Positions 11,830 through 24,379 of a stretch of 64,000 bases of DNA are shown here, one piece after another. Origin of the DNA: Rhabdophis nuchalis (lineage: Eukaryota > Chordata > Lepidosauria > Squamata > Natricidae); assembly GCA_039707465.1 (NCBI GenBank), contig CM077644.1, forward strand, positions 102,129,375 to 102,193,374, read 5' to 3'. A model generated the notes under the pieces. It ran no database searches. It was given only the letters and a program-made list of their open reading frames with translations, and was not told where the DNA came from. The position numbers and the translations under genes are program-made. The first letter of the stretch is position 1; each line of letters begins with the position of its first letter.

Positions 11830-13370
11830 TTATGCCGTGAAGCATAACTTTACTATGGGACCGGTGTAAGATCTATCTTACTAAAGTTAATCAACAAGTC
11901 AAGCATGCTACATGCACTAAAGTCTGAAGAGATTTATGGCCATAAGACACTGGCAAAGGATATGAAGGCAGCTGTACCAGCACAAATGTCAGCTGGCACC
12001 ATTTTGCAAGACGAAAAAACATTTACACACTTGCAATTGCATATGGGCCAATTTACCATCCAGTTTGACTAAAGGGACCATTTGTGCATGCGTTTCCTTA
12101 TGGATTAGCCTGGGAACAAAAAGCTGATAACAGAGAATTGCTAATATAAAATTGCCATTCTGACAACTGCACTGGCATTATACTCTGCAATTTGGAGAAG
12201 AGTTTTGAAAGGCCCATGAAAGTTGAAAGCTCACTCCAGTATGAATGAGAATGGTGCATTTTACAAAGAACAGAACCTCTTTTTGAATTTCAGAAATGGT
12301 TGCTGCAAATGGCAGTGTTTATTGTAGCAGCGATAATGAGGGAGTGTGGTCCATGTGTAGACCCACATTCCTGTTCGTCAATCCCTGGAAGATTCTCAAG
12401 ATTGCATTGCCAAAATTAAAGAAAAAAAATTAACATGTATTTTTAACGAAATCTTTAAACAAATAAAATGGATATTCTTATTAAAACTCTGAAATACTAG
12501 CAGCAAAATGAAAAGTGGGATTTTAATCATTTTGATCTTGCGCATTTGGTGAAAACAACATTTGTCACTATCACAAATCCTATGTGTTTTTAGTCCCCCC
12601 CTCCCAAAAGAGAATTTAAAAGTCCATGTAACTGTGCAAATGTTGCCTGTCCCTAATTTAATATCAGATCGGGTGGAGTAAGGGATGCAAAATTTGATTT
12701 CAAGGAACACCTGAAAGGTCATAATTCTTAATGTCAAAATTAGTATATTAAATTTGCTTATTTCCTCTTCCATTCCCATCCTTCTTTCCATTTGTATTTA
12801 TAATTAAATTTTAAGTTTATGAAAGAGATTATAGGATGACAAAAATTGAAAATGAAATCTGTGCCGCCTTCAAGGTTACTGTGATGAATGCCATCAGAAA
12901 CATATGTGATGTTGGGTTGAAAATAGCTTGACAAGGCAGGGCCAAAAGTGAAGCTATGTAGTCCAATCTAGACATGATTTTGATTTAACTGGAGACTGTA
13001 TCTCCGCCTAGGAATAAAAGAAACAAACATTTCTAAAGATCCCTTGAGTTTACAGTCAGTGCTTGTGCCTATTATTTAAATGTGACTAAGTGCCGTATGA
13101 TGTTGTAGAAATCCGTACTCCTTCATTTAATGGCTTTGAAAGTGATTTGTGGAAGTACCTGGCTGTATATTTTATTTGAATAAAAAACTTCATAGCTCTT
13201 GGAAGATTGTCCCATACAGTACAATTTCTGAGGCCATCATTTTTGGTTTTATAGATCACAGCTGGGTTGGGACTACATCACCCAGAGTTCCCAACCAGAA
13301 CTAGTTAGGAATTTGAGGCACTGTAATTGCAACATGTCTAGAGAATATTCGGTTTGGGAAAGTTATAAAA
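11830..13370. other. Unassigned intronic sequence
   Basis: No coding or repeat family recognised. 13262-13325 has the generic 'gggactacatcacccagag' repeat-like motif. Confidence 0.4.
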
Positions 13371-13374
13371 CTTC

Positions 13375-13462
13375 ATTGATTGATTGATTTGATTTGATTT
13401 CTATAGCCATTGAGAATTGTTTGCTAATATGGGCAGCTATAGAAATTGAATAAATAAATAAA
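13375..13462. repeat. Short non-LTR element 3' end remnant
   Basis: Ends 'gggcagctatagaaattg' followed by (AATA)n, the generic 3' end of amniote LINE/SINE families. The upstream part is not identifiable. Confidence 0.35.
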
Positions 13463-13689
13463 GTTCTCCTAAAAAAGAGGTGTTCGGCTTCCACCTACTC
13501 AAGAACCATAGCTTGCTTTGTATGCCACATTGCGGGTTGCACTCCAAAACTCCAAAAATTACATCCCATTTTGGGAGGGGACTTTATGAGTTTTAGGGGG
13601 TGACATGCTGCCTTAAGCTTTTCAAGGATCAAAGGACCCATTTAATTTTAAAATATTTTTTAATAAGATCTTTATTATTTTTTATAAAT

Positions 13690-13880
13690 TACCAGTGGCA
13701 GCAAATATAGTTCTTCCTCATCCTATTTTCCTCACAACTCTGTTAGGTGGGTTTAGGCTGAGAAAGTGTGGATGGCCCAGGTCATCCAGCTGGCTTTCAT
13801 GACTAAGGCAGGTCTAGAACTCAGAGTCTTCTGGTTTCTAGACTGATACCTTCACCACTACACCAGACAGGCTCTTTATG
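13690..13880 (-). repeat. MIR-like tRNA-derived SINE
   Basis: On the minus strand: tRNA-like head (gtagtggtgaaggtatcagtc, then gagttctagacctgcc as B box), middle with 'gccagctggatgacctgggcc' and 'actttctcagcc', then 'acctaacagagttgtgagg'. Same family as 27945-28125 and 59145-59260. Confidence 0.65.
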
Positions 13881-14354
13881 GACAAATCTTTTAAATAGTC
13901 ATTTCTCTAGTCAATTAAGTTTTGTTTTTATATTTCATAAGTGGATGCAGGACTCACTGGGTAGAGTTGCTGCAGAATCTTAATTGAATAAAATAATTTG
14001 AAACCTGGCTATAAATTTGGGCCATTTCCCCCCTTCAATCCAGGATCTAATGAGCAAATGAGTGTAAGGATAGAAAGGGCTAATTTGATTTATTATTATT
14101 TTTGGATATTATTAATCATGGTTTATAAAACACAAGTAAATGTTGTGTCCATGTCTTCCTTTCTTGTTTTTCTTTCCCACCTGGTAGTTTGTGAGCTTTA
14201 TTTGAGACTTGCATTATATCAATATTTCTTATTTTTATCTGAACTTTAGACCTTTGACTAGACCATACATACATGCCCCATTGGGTCATCCTTTCAGACA
14301 TGTTTGCTTACAGAAACAGACAAACAAACAAACAAAACGACCGTGAGTAATTCT

Positions 14355-14640
14355 GTAAAAAAACACAAAACAATGGGGAGAGAGAATAAGTGGCCCAAGT
14401 GACTCGTGTTTAAGATGGGACTAGAATTCATAGTCTCCTGGTTTCTAGCCTGGTGCCTTAACCCAGTGGTGGGATTCAGCCAGTTCGCACCACTTTGGGA
14501 GAACCGGTTGTTAACTTTCTGAGCAGTTTGGTGAACTGGTTGTTGGAAGAAATCGTTAGGGCAGAGAACCGATTGTTAAATTATTTGAATCCCACCTCTG
14601 CCTTAACTGCTAGACCTACTGACTCTCTTATCCCTTAAAT
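14355..14640 (-). repeat. MIR-like SINE split by a hAT MITE
   Basis: 14390-14463 reads as the reverse of the SINE head (cagtctcctggtttctagcc-like, ggtgccttaac). The head resumes after 14600 with ccttaactgctagacctactg. The hAT element at 14464-14600 duplicated ccttaac[c/t]. Confidence 0.55.
14464..14600. mobile_element. 137-bp hAT MITE, CAGTGGTGGGATTC family
   Basis: Terminal inverted repeats CAGTGGTGGGATTCA and TGAATCCCACCTCTG. The 8-bp duplication is ccttaacc / ccttaact (one mismatch). Related to 24072-24207 and 36250-36383, which share the internal accggttgttaa and gagcagtttggtgaactgg motifs. Confidence 0.88.
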
Positions 14641-14649
14641 TTCTCCCCC

Positions 14650-15730
14650 CTCCCTCCACAAAAGGGCCCACATTTTCAGGGGTGCACTGAAGCATATTGT
14701 TTATTGACATCAATGAGTTTTTAAACAGCTTAATTTTGACCACGGTCATAGTTAATGAAGCTGCGATCAAAGGGTTGAACTCACCTGCTTCATATATAAT
14801 GTATGTCTCTTTTACCTAATGTAGAGCACATACAACAATCCATATAAATGCAAACGAATGGCTTACATGGTTTAAATTAGGGCTAAGACTCTCTATGTAA
14901 ATTTTGGAGAGCAATTGAATAATGTGGATTGCAGTCAAAACAAGCAACTGTTTCCTCGTATGTATTTAAATTGAGGCAGTTTAGGTTTCAGCTACTTAAA
15001 TGCCAGTGGACCATCATTTGGTTTCACTTTGAATCAGAAATAAAATGCACAAAATGCACTCTGCCTTCCCATGACACTGTACATTCTTTTCCATTAGAGC
15101 TGTAATAAATGTTCAAAGGGTAAGGTTTTGATTTAATTTGCCTTGTCACTCTCATTTATTTTACTTGAAAATTACAAATGAGTATGGCCACGACACAAGG
15201 ATGTACTCTTGTGACAACCTATCAAGCTCTCTAGTGCTCTGAAGCGGGCTGCGTTCATTTTATTCAGGACGGTGGAAGGGAACTTCCTGAAGAAATGGAT
15301 CTTATAGGGCATTTGTTTTCACTTTTAAAGCTGTTTCTGATTCCCTAATTGGGTCTGCCTTTCCCTCACATACTCAAACAAGCCTTCGATTTCTGATAAC
15401 ACAAATGTCCTAACTTTGTCCCATTGTTTGGGCATCCGACTATGCCTTAATTGCGATGCTTGAGACAATGGTGCCATAGAGTAGAACAATGTAGATGGGT
15501 TGCATTCACCCCACATTTGAAGCGATTAGGTAAGTAAATACAAATTCTGTGAACGCTGTATGATTTATCTTACCTAAACAGAGTTGTGCACACTGAACAG
15601 ATGGGTAAATACGCTTAACTTCTCCTAATTTAGCCAGTCTTTTTGATAGTCATGGAGAAGAGCCGTCCGTGGTGCTGACAGCTTTCTTCTGACCACCAGA
15701 CCTTCTGCTCAATCTCATCTCTAATTGAAA
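14650..15730. other. Unassigned intronic sequence
   Basis: Nothing recognised. Confidence 0.4.
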
Positions 15731-15734
15731 GATC

Positions 15735-15893
15735 TGTGTCAATGCTGCATGTTTTAATTGTATTTTAATTGTTTTATATTAGTGATTTTATACTAGTTGA
15801 TTTTTATTGAGGCCTGTACACCGCCCTGAGTCCCACTGGGAGAAGGTGCGGTATAAAAATTCAAAAATAAATAAATAAAAATAAATAAATCAA
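15735..15893 (+). mobile_element. L3/CR1-type LINE 3' UTR fragment
   Basis: 'gcctgtacaccgccctgagtc', then 'gagaaggtgcggtataaaaa' and an (AAATAA)n tail. Same 3' end as the LINE at 3756-5090 and 24380-26184. Confidence 0.75.
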
Positions 15894-15899
15894 TGTTTG

Positions 15900-16678
<779 letters not shown>

Positions 16679-16681
16679 CTA

Positions 16682-18035
16682 TGTACCAAAACAAGGAAAC
16701 AAACAAAAGAATACCTTGGGGTTATTGCTGTTGCTCTCTTTTGATCTTTAAAAAAAAAATCATGCACTTTGGCCACCATTTAAAGAGTACAAAAAAAAAC
16801 CCATTGTGAGATACTTTCACATAAATTCTCTCAGGCTGCTGCTATAATACCTTGCAACTGTATTACTAAGTTTTACTGCAACTGCCCAATCTGTGAAAGC
16901 ATTTTTTGCTACAAAAGGGCACTGGAGTTGAGGTAAGACTTTAAAGCTGAAATCATTTTCCCAATTGGGATAAGTCCTATTGCATTTTATAGGTCTCCCC
17001 CCTCCGCCCCCGAAGCAGATACAGACTTCTATTGCAGTATCAACAGATGAAACAATACTAACTTTTTGTGAGAGTTCATATTTCCAGTCTACAGCCTCTG
17101 GGTATTTTACCAATTTTCAGTGGGTTTTTGTATTTTCCCCTACTGAACAAACTTTGGCATTCAGCTGAGTCTGCTTAACCTCTCTCTTACGCAAGGATGT
17201 ACTATGGAAGCAATGCCACCGATAGCTAAGTAGGGGAAGGAATTATCTTTTTTTCCCTCTGAAAATAAATCTATCTTAGAACTAGTTCAAGGTAGCTAAT
17301 AAGATCAATAATGAAAACCACAAAAATGATTCAATTGCGGAGGGACACAGCATAAAACAAAAATAAACGATATACTGTAAAAATGACATTGAAAGGAAGA
17401 ATTAATGTAAATTAATATCTCAAAAGACCAATATAGAATAGCATCAATAAATCCCCAGCATTTTCATTACAAGCTTCAGCTTTTTATCTCACAAATCAAA
17501 GACCATCCTGAAAAAAACAGACCGGACCAGTTGAATTTCCTTTAATGAATCAGTTATTCTTGCATGCTTGCTAAGTGTAAACAAGTTGTGTTAATTAAGT
17601 ATTAGTTTCAGAAAAAAACACAATTTGTTTTACTAATGCACTTTGGTTCTAGGTTTGTATGTACTGTAACATAATTTATGGTTCGGGGATGATCTATTTA
17701 ATTAGCCGTATTTCATAGTTTTGTAAACCTCTTTAAGAATTTATTTCAGTAAAATGCCAGGTTAAAAAAAATCAGAATGAACTTTCTATAATAAAAAAAA
17801 GAGAGAACTTAAGGAACAATGAACCTTAAAAGTGAAATTATTGTTTGGCATTTTGTGAATGTGTTGGTTTGGCCCAACCAATGAAATAAGAGAATAAAGT
17901 GAAAAGACCAATCAATTAAAACACAAGTAACATAAAAATATGATGGGTATTTTATGTCAGACATATAAAATTTTTAGTAGTGACATAAAAATACCACTAA
18001 TATTCTATTTTTAAATTTTACTATAAATTGTCATT
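16682..18035. other. Unassigned intronic sequence upstream of the LBD exon
   Basis: Contains the T-rich splice tract on the minus strand (16682-16720). A C-rich run at 16995-17010 opens a short frame, which is not considered coding. Confidence 0.4.
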
Positions 18036-18300
18036 TTGTAATAATAATAATAATAATAAATTTAATTTGTAGACCGCTCCCTCTCCCCGAAGGAACTCGG
18101 AGCGGTGCACAGGGGAATTAAAAACATACAAACATAAATACATCATAAATATATATAAAAGCAGATTAAACAATTTATCCTTGCGCTAAAACCCAAAATA
18201 CTAAAAACTAAACCCCTTAAAAACCCAATTAAAACAATTTTAAATGTTCAGACTGAGAGGCTGGAAGGTAGGTTAGGCCATGTGTTTTATAACACATTTA
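18036..18300 (-). mobile_element. L3/CR1-type LINE 3' UTR fragment
   Basis: The reverse complement carries 'cctgtgcaccgctccgagtt', then 'cttcggggagaggg' and an AATTTATTATTATT tail. Upstream there is a 'tttaaaattgttttaattggg' stretch as in other copies. Confidence 0.75.
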
Positions 18301-18364
18301 TAAAGTAGATACTTTGGAAAGTATCTGCTTTCCAAAATGATTAAAATACATTGGTTTAATGGAC

Positions 18365-18478
18365 ATCTTTATTGCTGTTTTAAACCGTTTTTATCATTAG
18401 ACTTAATATTTGTAAGAAGCACAGAGTCTTGTACTAGTGGGCAACTACTGTAATTGAACAGTTTAATAAATAAATATT
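18365..18478 (+). repeat. Non-LTR element 3' end remnant
   Basis: 'gttttaaaccgtttttatc', then 'agtgggcaactactgtaatt' and (AATA)n. Family not determined. Confidence 0.35.
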
Positions 18479-18489
18479 AGTCATTTATT

Positions 18490-19220
18490 TATATAGTTAT
18501 TTGTGTATTTATTTATGTAGTACTGAAGCTCAGTACTTAAATTTTTTAAAGTTGTACTATTCCCACCCACCCCCCTCTCTCTGTATTTTCAGAGAAGATA
18601 GCCAGAATGTTATTTACTGTTTCAGAGATTCACAGAATCAACAAGCCTTTTCCCAAGGGAATTTATTAAACATTGGGAATATGATTTTTTTCACAGACAT
18701 ATAGAACATCTATTATAAATATTCCTGTTGGTATTTGAATATGCATATTTATCTTGGTGGAATGTGTATTTTTTGTGTGCAGAAGTATCACCTGGTAACT
18801 TTAAGTAGAGTTTTAGAAATGATTACTATAACAGTAAACCTAAAATTCAGAATAGGATCAATCAACTCTCCACTATTTAAGCACTGGATCTGCCTTGTGG
18901 CACTTTAATGCAACATCATAATTAATTGCAGGAGGTGGCAGCCAATAGAGGAAGCTGCCATAGCCTCTCATGAGGGGATTGAATCAAACACTGCTTCTAG
19001 ATCTGTAAAAACAGAGTAAAAGGCACCTCCAGGAGACTTAGTACACTTCAAAGAGAGGTGGTGCAAAGTGATACAAAGTGATAAACAATGGAAAACTGTG
19101 ATCTGAAGCTAGTTTCTTCCATTGCTGGAATACTGTCACTTGACCCATCCAATCAATTATACAAGCAACAATTTTCTGTCCATTGCATTTAAAACTTTTA
19201 AAGCTAAAATGCCAAGGCTC
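18490..19220. other. Unassigned intronic sequence
   Basis: Nothing recognised. Confidence 0.4.
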
Positions 19221-19224
19221 TTGC

Positions 19225-19660
19225 TATAAGATAAGAGATAAGACAAGATAACTTTTACTGTCGTTTTTTTTTACTATGAGCACACTGGCACACATTAAAA
19301 ATTATCCGCTCTCAAAATATACATACCAATACATTACACACATATTACCTTGCTATATACATTAATACACACACACACACACACTGTATATATATACACA
19401 CACACATCACTGTCTGTTTTAAATACATAGCAGAAAGAGGTAACTTGAGAATTCACAAGGTTAATGCCATATGGAACAAAACTGTCACTGAATCTAGATG
19501 TTCTGCTTTGAAGACCATGAAGCCTCCTCCCAGAAGGTAACAAGAAAAACAGGTCAGGAAGAAGATGTGTAGTGTCCCAAACAATTCTGCCGACCCTGCT
19601 CAAGCATCGCTTATAAGCTATGGATAGAAGGAAATGAACTAACAATAATATTTTCTGCCA
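19225..19660 (-). mobile_element. Rex1/L2-like non-LTR retrotransposon 3' end with ORF remnant
   Basis: The minus-strand frame from 19645 encodes a C-terminal ORF2 stretch with AYKRCLSRVGRIVWD, LPDLFFLLPSGRRLHGLQSR and TSRFSDSFVPYGINLVNS. This pattern (LPSGRR, then R..RF.dSF.P.aI.L.N) is typical of Rex1/L2-type LINE C-termini. A CA/TA simple repeat (19365-19410) follows and the 3' end has a TTATC-type tail. 5'-truncated and not functional. Confidence 0.65.
19365..19405. repeat. (CA)n/(TA)n microsatellite
   Basis: About 10 CA units, a TATA stretch, then more CA, inside the LINE remnant. Confidence 0.9.
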
Positions 19661-19664
19661 TCCT

Positions 19665-20335
19665 CACCACTCTGCACTACCTTCTCATGCTGGTTGCTGT
19701 ATGCTGTGTAATGTTATGCCTACAAGGCTACTTATATGTTGGAAGCTGTTCAGTCTAAATTCTTCAAGTCTCTACTTCGAGCTCCCTGCATTGCAGCTAA
19801 TGCAATTCTCCAGCTTGAATTTAGCTTCTTTTCAGTTGAGGCTGAATTATTACCCTGCTGGCTGAAGTATAGGCTTAAACAAACTTGGGGCAGTCTCTGT
19901 TGAATCTGTTCTATTAGTTTTTGTAAGCAGATACAGCCTCCCTGAAAGAAACAAATAATGGATAATCTGGCTCATTGTGGGCTCACTCCAGTCAGTATCT
20001 GTGCTAGGCAAGAATAAAGCCAGGAGAATGCTCAGGCAAAGAGTTATCATTTAATAAAGACACAGAATCATTATTCCTTAATATTTTTACTATTTATTCA
20101 TTCTGGCTTTTACATTGGCACATCTAAATGGTACTGTTGGGTAGATTCAGTGGTATTCTAATAAAGAACATGTATGTATTTGCTGAGATTCTGAAATTGA
20201 AACATTAATGCATATGTTAATCTCTCCTTTGGTTACAAAATACTTAGATAATTTTTGCAAGCACTATTTATTAAATGAACAGGATCAGGAAGTCTCAAGA
20301 ATTGTAGCTAAATTCTGTACTATAGCAATTAAATT
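19665..20335. other. Unassigned intronic sequence
   Basis: Nothing recognised with confidence. Confidence 0.4.
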
Positions 20336-20336
20336 A

Positions 20337-20399
20337 ACCAATTTCATTGTAATTTTATTACAATCTTATTACAATGACAATAAAGATTATTATTATTAA
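20337..20399 (+). mobile_element. Rex1/L2-like LINE 3' terminus
   Basis: 'accaatttcattgtaatttt', then 'acaatgacaataaagatta' and (TTA)n. The same end occurs at 30375-30430 and, reversed, at 62895-62990. Confidence 0.65.
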
Positions 20400-20662
20400 A
20401 TGTTATTAGGCTTGAGCCATCTTCTAGGTGCATGCATTTGTCTGTGGTCTGTATATTTTAATAAAACTAATTAGAGTTAGATTAGGAATTAGGAATTTCA
20501 TTTGATGTGAACAATCAAGGAAATGGTTTCCAATGTTAGTAAGTCATAGCAGAGTCCAAAAGCTTTCATTTTGCACGAACAATAATTTTAATATTACTCA
20601 TAATAACAAGGAAGATCAGATCTCTCTTTGTTAAAGATGGTTTATCATTCTCCAGACATGTA

Positions 20663-20842
20663 CAGAGATGAACCAGTAGTAGCGGTGGTGGGAAGCTCTG
20701 CATCTACGCATGCACGTGTCCCACCCAGGCGCTTCTGTCCATGCACAAAGCTTCTGTGCATGCACAGAGGTGTTGCATGTATGAGCAAGCATGTGTGCGC
20801 ACACGAGCGAACTGGTAGTAAAAAAATGGAAACCCACCACTC
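20663..20842. mobile_element. hAT MITE, GTGGTGGGTTTCC family
   Basis: Right end gaaacccaccactc matches the family TIR. Left end CAGAGATGAACC is divergent. Flanked by gacatgta / gacatgtt (7 of 8). Internal 'gaaccagtagtagcggtggt' and 'gcgaactggtagta' are shared with 21824, 45728 and 51294. Confidence 0.75.
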
Positions 20843-21029
20843 GACATGTTATATTAATATTGAATTATATACGTTATATTGGAAGTCACTTTTGGAGAAG
20901 GCTGTTAATATTAAAATTTTTGTAATACCTATAACAAACCAACTATAGCAGCAGTTCTAACAGCCATAGTATTAAAATATGATCTGAAATTCAAGAATCT
21001 ATTTATGATCTATTTCTCACATTTAATAG

Positions 21030-21315
21030 GTAGTCCTCGACATGATCACAATTGAGCCCCAAATTCCCATTGCAAAGCAAGACAGTTGTTAAGTGAGGCT
21101 TTCCACATTTTATGACCTTTCTTGCCACAGTTGTTAAGTGAATCATTAAATTAGCAACCGTTACAAATATGACAGTTCCAAGCGTCCGAATTTTGATCAT
21201 GTGATGATGAGAATGTTGCAACAGCTGTGTGAAAAATGCTCGTAAGGCACTTTTTCAGTGCTATTGTAACATTGAACAGTCACTAAATGAATAGTTTAAG
21301 TCAAGGATTTACATT
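21030..21315 (-). mobile_element. TIR MITE, 'GTCCTTGACTTA' family
   Basis: Opens on the plus strand with taggtagtcctcgac and 'cacaattgagcccc', and closes 'tgaatagtttaagtcaagga'. Inverted relative to 9214-9609 and internally shortened. Confidence 0.75.
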
Positions 21316-21384
21316 GAGAGAGATCACGAAGTATGAATAACTAGGCTATTGCACTATGGTAGCAATAACCTCCGCTGTGACTAT

Positions 21385-21562
21385 TTTAGACAGTTTTAAT
21401 TTTGGGGATTTTAATTGGATTTTAGCGCAGGATGGGTATTTAATATGTTTTTTAAATTTTGTATTTTGACATTTTGTATGTGTTTTTAAATTCCTGTGCG
21501 CTGCCCTGGGTCCTCTTCGGAGAAGGGTGGGGTATAAATTTAATTAAATAAATAAAATAAAT
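21385..21562 (+). mobile_element. L3/CR1-type LINE 3' UTR fragment
   Basis: 'attcctgtgcgctgccctgg', then 'cggagaagggtggggtata' and (AAATA)n. It directly adjoins a Sauria-type SINE in reverse. Confidence 0.8.
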
Positions 21563-21785
21563 AGCACTTAGACTTATATACCATTTCACACTGCTTTACA
21601 ATCCTCTCTAAACAGTTTACAGAGTCAGCATATTGCCCCCAACAATCTGGGTCCTCATTTTACTGACCCTGGAAGGATGGAAGACTGAGTGATTGAGCCA
21701 TTCAAAATCAAACTTTTGGAGTGAGCAGTGAGTTAGCCCTGCAATAAGTACTACATTCTAACCACTGCGCTACCACAGCTCTTTG
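21563..21785 (-). repeat. Sauria-type tRNA-derived SINE
   Basis: The minus strand reads: tRNA-like head (gtggtagcgcagtggttag), 'actcactgctcactccaaaa', 'agtcttccatccttccaggg', 'ggacccagattgttgggggc', 'aatatgctgactctg' and a 3' end 'tatataagtctaagtgcta' resembling BovB LINE tails. This layout is the squamate Sauria SINE. Confidence 0.8.
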
Positions 21786-21823
21786 GAACTTACTTAATTT
21801 ATTGTTTCTATGTGCATCTACTT

Positions 21824-21966
21824 CAGTGGTGGGTTTCCATTTTTTTTTTTACTACCAGTTCGCTTGTGCACATGCGCAGAAGCGTCTGAGCGGGTGGGTG
21901 GAGCCTCCCGCTACCACCACTACCGGTTTGCCCAATCTGGGCTGAACCAGGAGCAATCCACTTCTG
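21824..21966. mobile_element. 143-bp hAT MITE, CAGTGGTGGGTTTCC family
   Basis: Starts CAGTGGTGGGTTTCC and ends gcaatccacttctg. The perfect 8-bp duplication atctactt lies at 21816-21823 and 21967-21974. Confidence 0.9.
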
Positions 21967-22334
21967 ATCTACTTGTATTCTGCCTGTATTGCCTGGTAGA
22001 GCCAATATTTAAAACATGAACATTTTATGCATAATGCATGGCAGACTTTCCTTTGATTTCTACCCGAGTACAAAATGGGAGATGCATACCCCACCCTTTT
22101 CAACATTCTATCAACAGAACAATCTTTTTATAAAATCACTTTCAATGATTCTATACTAAGTCTACGTTTTATGGTTGTCATGTCTGGGAGATAAGAAAGC
22201 AAGCCAAAAGTCCATGATATCATACCAACCCAGTGTGATTTGTTCTGGAAATTACAGGGACGGCATAGAAGCTTTAGACTTCTTTTTGATGACAGGCATA
22301 TGTTGAAAATTATTGTTCAATTTAGCCTAAGTGA

Positions 22335-22505
22335 AGAAGAATCCATTTAGTGTAGTGATTACAATATTAGAAATCGGGAAAGTGTGAATTGTAATTCAGC
22401 TTTAGGCACAAACCCAACTGGATAAGCTTGAACCAGTCACTTTCTCTCAGCCCTAGGAAGGAGACAATGGCAAATCATTTCTGAAAAAAACTTGCCAAGA
22501 AAACT
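22335..22505 (+). repeat. MIR-like SINE, old copy
   Basis: 'tgtagtgattacaatattag', 'gtgaattgtaattcagcttt', 'ggcacaaacccaactggat', 'accagtcactttctctcagc' and 'gacaatggcaaatcatttct' follow the tRNA head, core, L2-like order. Confidence 0.5.
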
Positions 22506-22509
22506 CCAA

Positions 22510-22715
22510 GGACTTCTTCTCTGGCTATGTCCCAAAGGTGCATTTTCAAAAGGCAACTGGACTTTTCTTTGTTTTCCTTGAAGACAGCCAGAACTTAAGA
22601 AGCTTCTTGGATGAGAAGCGAAATGTCTTGATGGAACACAAAGAAAAGTCCAGTTGCTTTGTTTGTTTGTGACAACCATGACCTGGATGACTGAGAATCT
22701 CCATAGACGTTTCTA
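22510..22715 (+). mobile_element. Retroelement 3' region, possibly Penelope-like
   Basis: 'ggatgagaagcgaaatgtct', 'aagaaaagtccagttgcttt', 'gacaaccatgacctggatga' and 'ctgagaatctccatagac' match the element at 7780-8045 in reverse. Naming is tentative. Confidence 0.45.
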
Positions 22716-22734
22716 CCGACATGACTGAATGGAA

Positions 22735-23410
22735 AAATAAAGATAAAGTAACTTTAAATTATCACACTGGTCTCAGCAGCACCATGCAGTCTAACTGTCA
22801 AAGGATCATGTGAGTTTTTAACAGCATGTAGTATAGTCTCCAGCACATAAATTTATTTTCATTACTTTACCCTCCACCCTGGCATACCAGTCATACCCCA
22901 CTTTGACAATACACTTGGATAAAAGAAAGAAGAGTAGGAGATAGCAAGATGGATCCATGATAAGTCAAAGTGTAGCCTGTGTTATCACAGGAACAACCTT
23001 GGTCTTCCCCCATACTATAGGAATATCACAATAATTCATTTCTACATAGAGAACAGAACAAGGTTGAATCTATATTTTTCAGAGACAACATTTGTTTTGC
23101 TCTGTCCAGTTGTGGTTTTTTCCCTCTCTCTATCTCTTGTGCCTGTCTTAACAAAGCCACCGGCTATCTGGAAGGGAAGACTGCAATCAGGCCTTGTCAA
23201 AAAAGAATGAATCCCAGGTCTTCAACCTCTCTTCCCCAAATGTCCTCTCAATTTTAGTTTAGAACACTTTTCTGTGCCTTTTTATTGAAGGTTGAAGATA
23301 AATTATAACTATATTTAAGACTGATAGTTGACAGGCTAGGAATAAACAGAGCTGTCTATCTACAGCATGTTCCAAAATATATCTTGCAACAAAATGCAGT
23401 GCAAACCACA

Positions 23411-23442
<32 letters not shown>

Positions 23443-23755
23443 TACACACACAGACTGTGTGCTGTGCAGTAATCTCAATTTAAAGGGTAAAATATGATTA
23501 CAACAGCCTGGTATTTGATTATTGCCTGTTGAGAACGCCTACAACAAAATGTGCTTCCTAGGATTGTGTGTCTGTTGTGAAGGTTAGCTGCACAACCCTA
23601 TTTGGATCCTATTCGGACCACTGTCTCTCTCTCTCACCCTCTCTCTTCTTCAAATCTCAGTAATCAATGATACCAGGCTATTGTCACCCCTACATGTAGA
23701 TCAGACTAAAAAAACTATGCCATATTGGTTAGGAGTACTTTTATTGAAAGAGCCA
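22735..23755. other. Unassigned intronic sequence with a (CGCA)/(CA)n array
   Basis: Apart from the microsatellite at 23408-23455, nothing is recognised. Confidence 0.4.
23408..23455. repeat. (CGCA)n(CA)n microsatellite
   Basis: Five CGCA units followed by CA units. Confidence 0.9.
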
Positions 23756-23769
23756 GTCACAGAATGTGA

Positions 23770-23932
23770 ATTGGGGTTTTTAATCTGGTTTTTAGCATAG
23801 GATTGTTTCTAGTAATTTAATATGCTTTTAAATTTTGTATTTTCTGTCTTATATGCTTTTAAATTCCTGTGCGCCGCCCTGGGTCCCTCATTGAGAAGGG
23901 TGGGATATAAATCGAATTAAAAAAAAAATGTG
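23770..23932 (+). mobile_element. L3/CR1-type LINE 3' UTR fragment
   Basis: 'attcctgtgcgccgccctgg', 'ttgagaagggtgggatataa' and a poly(A)-like end. Confidence 0.8.
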
Positions 23933-24071
23933 CTTCCTCCTCCTCCCTCGCTTTATCTTTGTAAACATGGAGGTGAGTGTGAATTATGGAAAATTATAGT
24001 GTAGCACATCTGAAGAACACCCATTAGTAAGGTTGGAATTGGGCTGTTTCATACCTATGCAGTACCTAGGC

Positions 24072-24207
24072 AGTAGTGGGATTCAAATAAATTAACAACC
24101 GGTTCTCTGCCCTAATGCTTTGCTCCAACAATTGGTTCACCAAATTGCTCAGAAAGTTAATAACCGGTTCTCACGAAGTGGTGCGAACTGGCTGAATGCC
24201 ACCACTG
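24072..24207. mobile_element. 136-bp hAT MITE, CAGTGGTGGGATTC family
   Basis: Starts CAGTAGTGGGATTCA and ends TGAATGCCACCACTG. The 8-bp duplication is tacctagg / tacctatg (one mismatch). Reverse orientation relative to 14464-14600. Confidence 0.87.
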
Positions 24208-24379
24208 TACCTATGGTATTTAATTATAGTTAAAGTAGCATATAACTTTCCTGTAATATAGTCCAGTGTTAAACAGTTTCTCAGCATGATGGATTTCTTT
24301 TTTTGGGGAAATGTAGGTAGAGAAAGCATCGGAAGTTGATTAAAGCAGTAGATTAATAGATGAAAAAGAGGCAAGGAGT

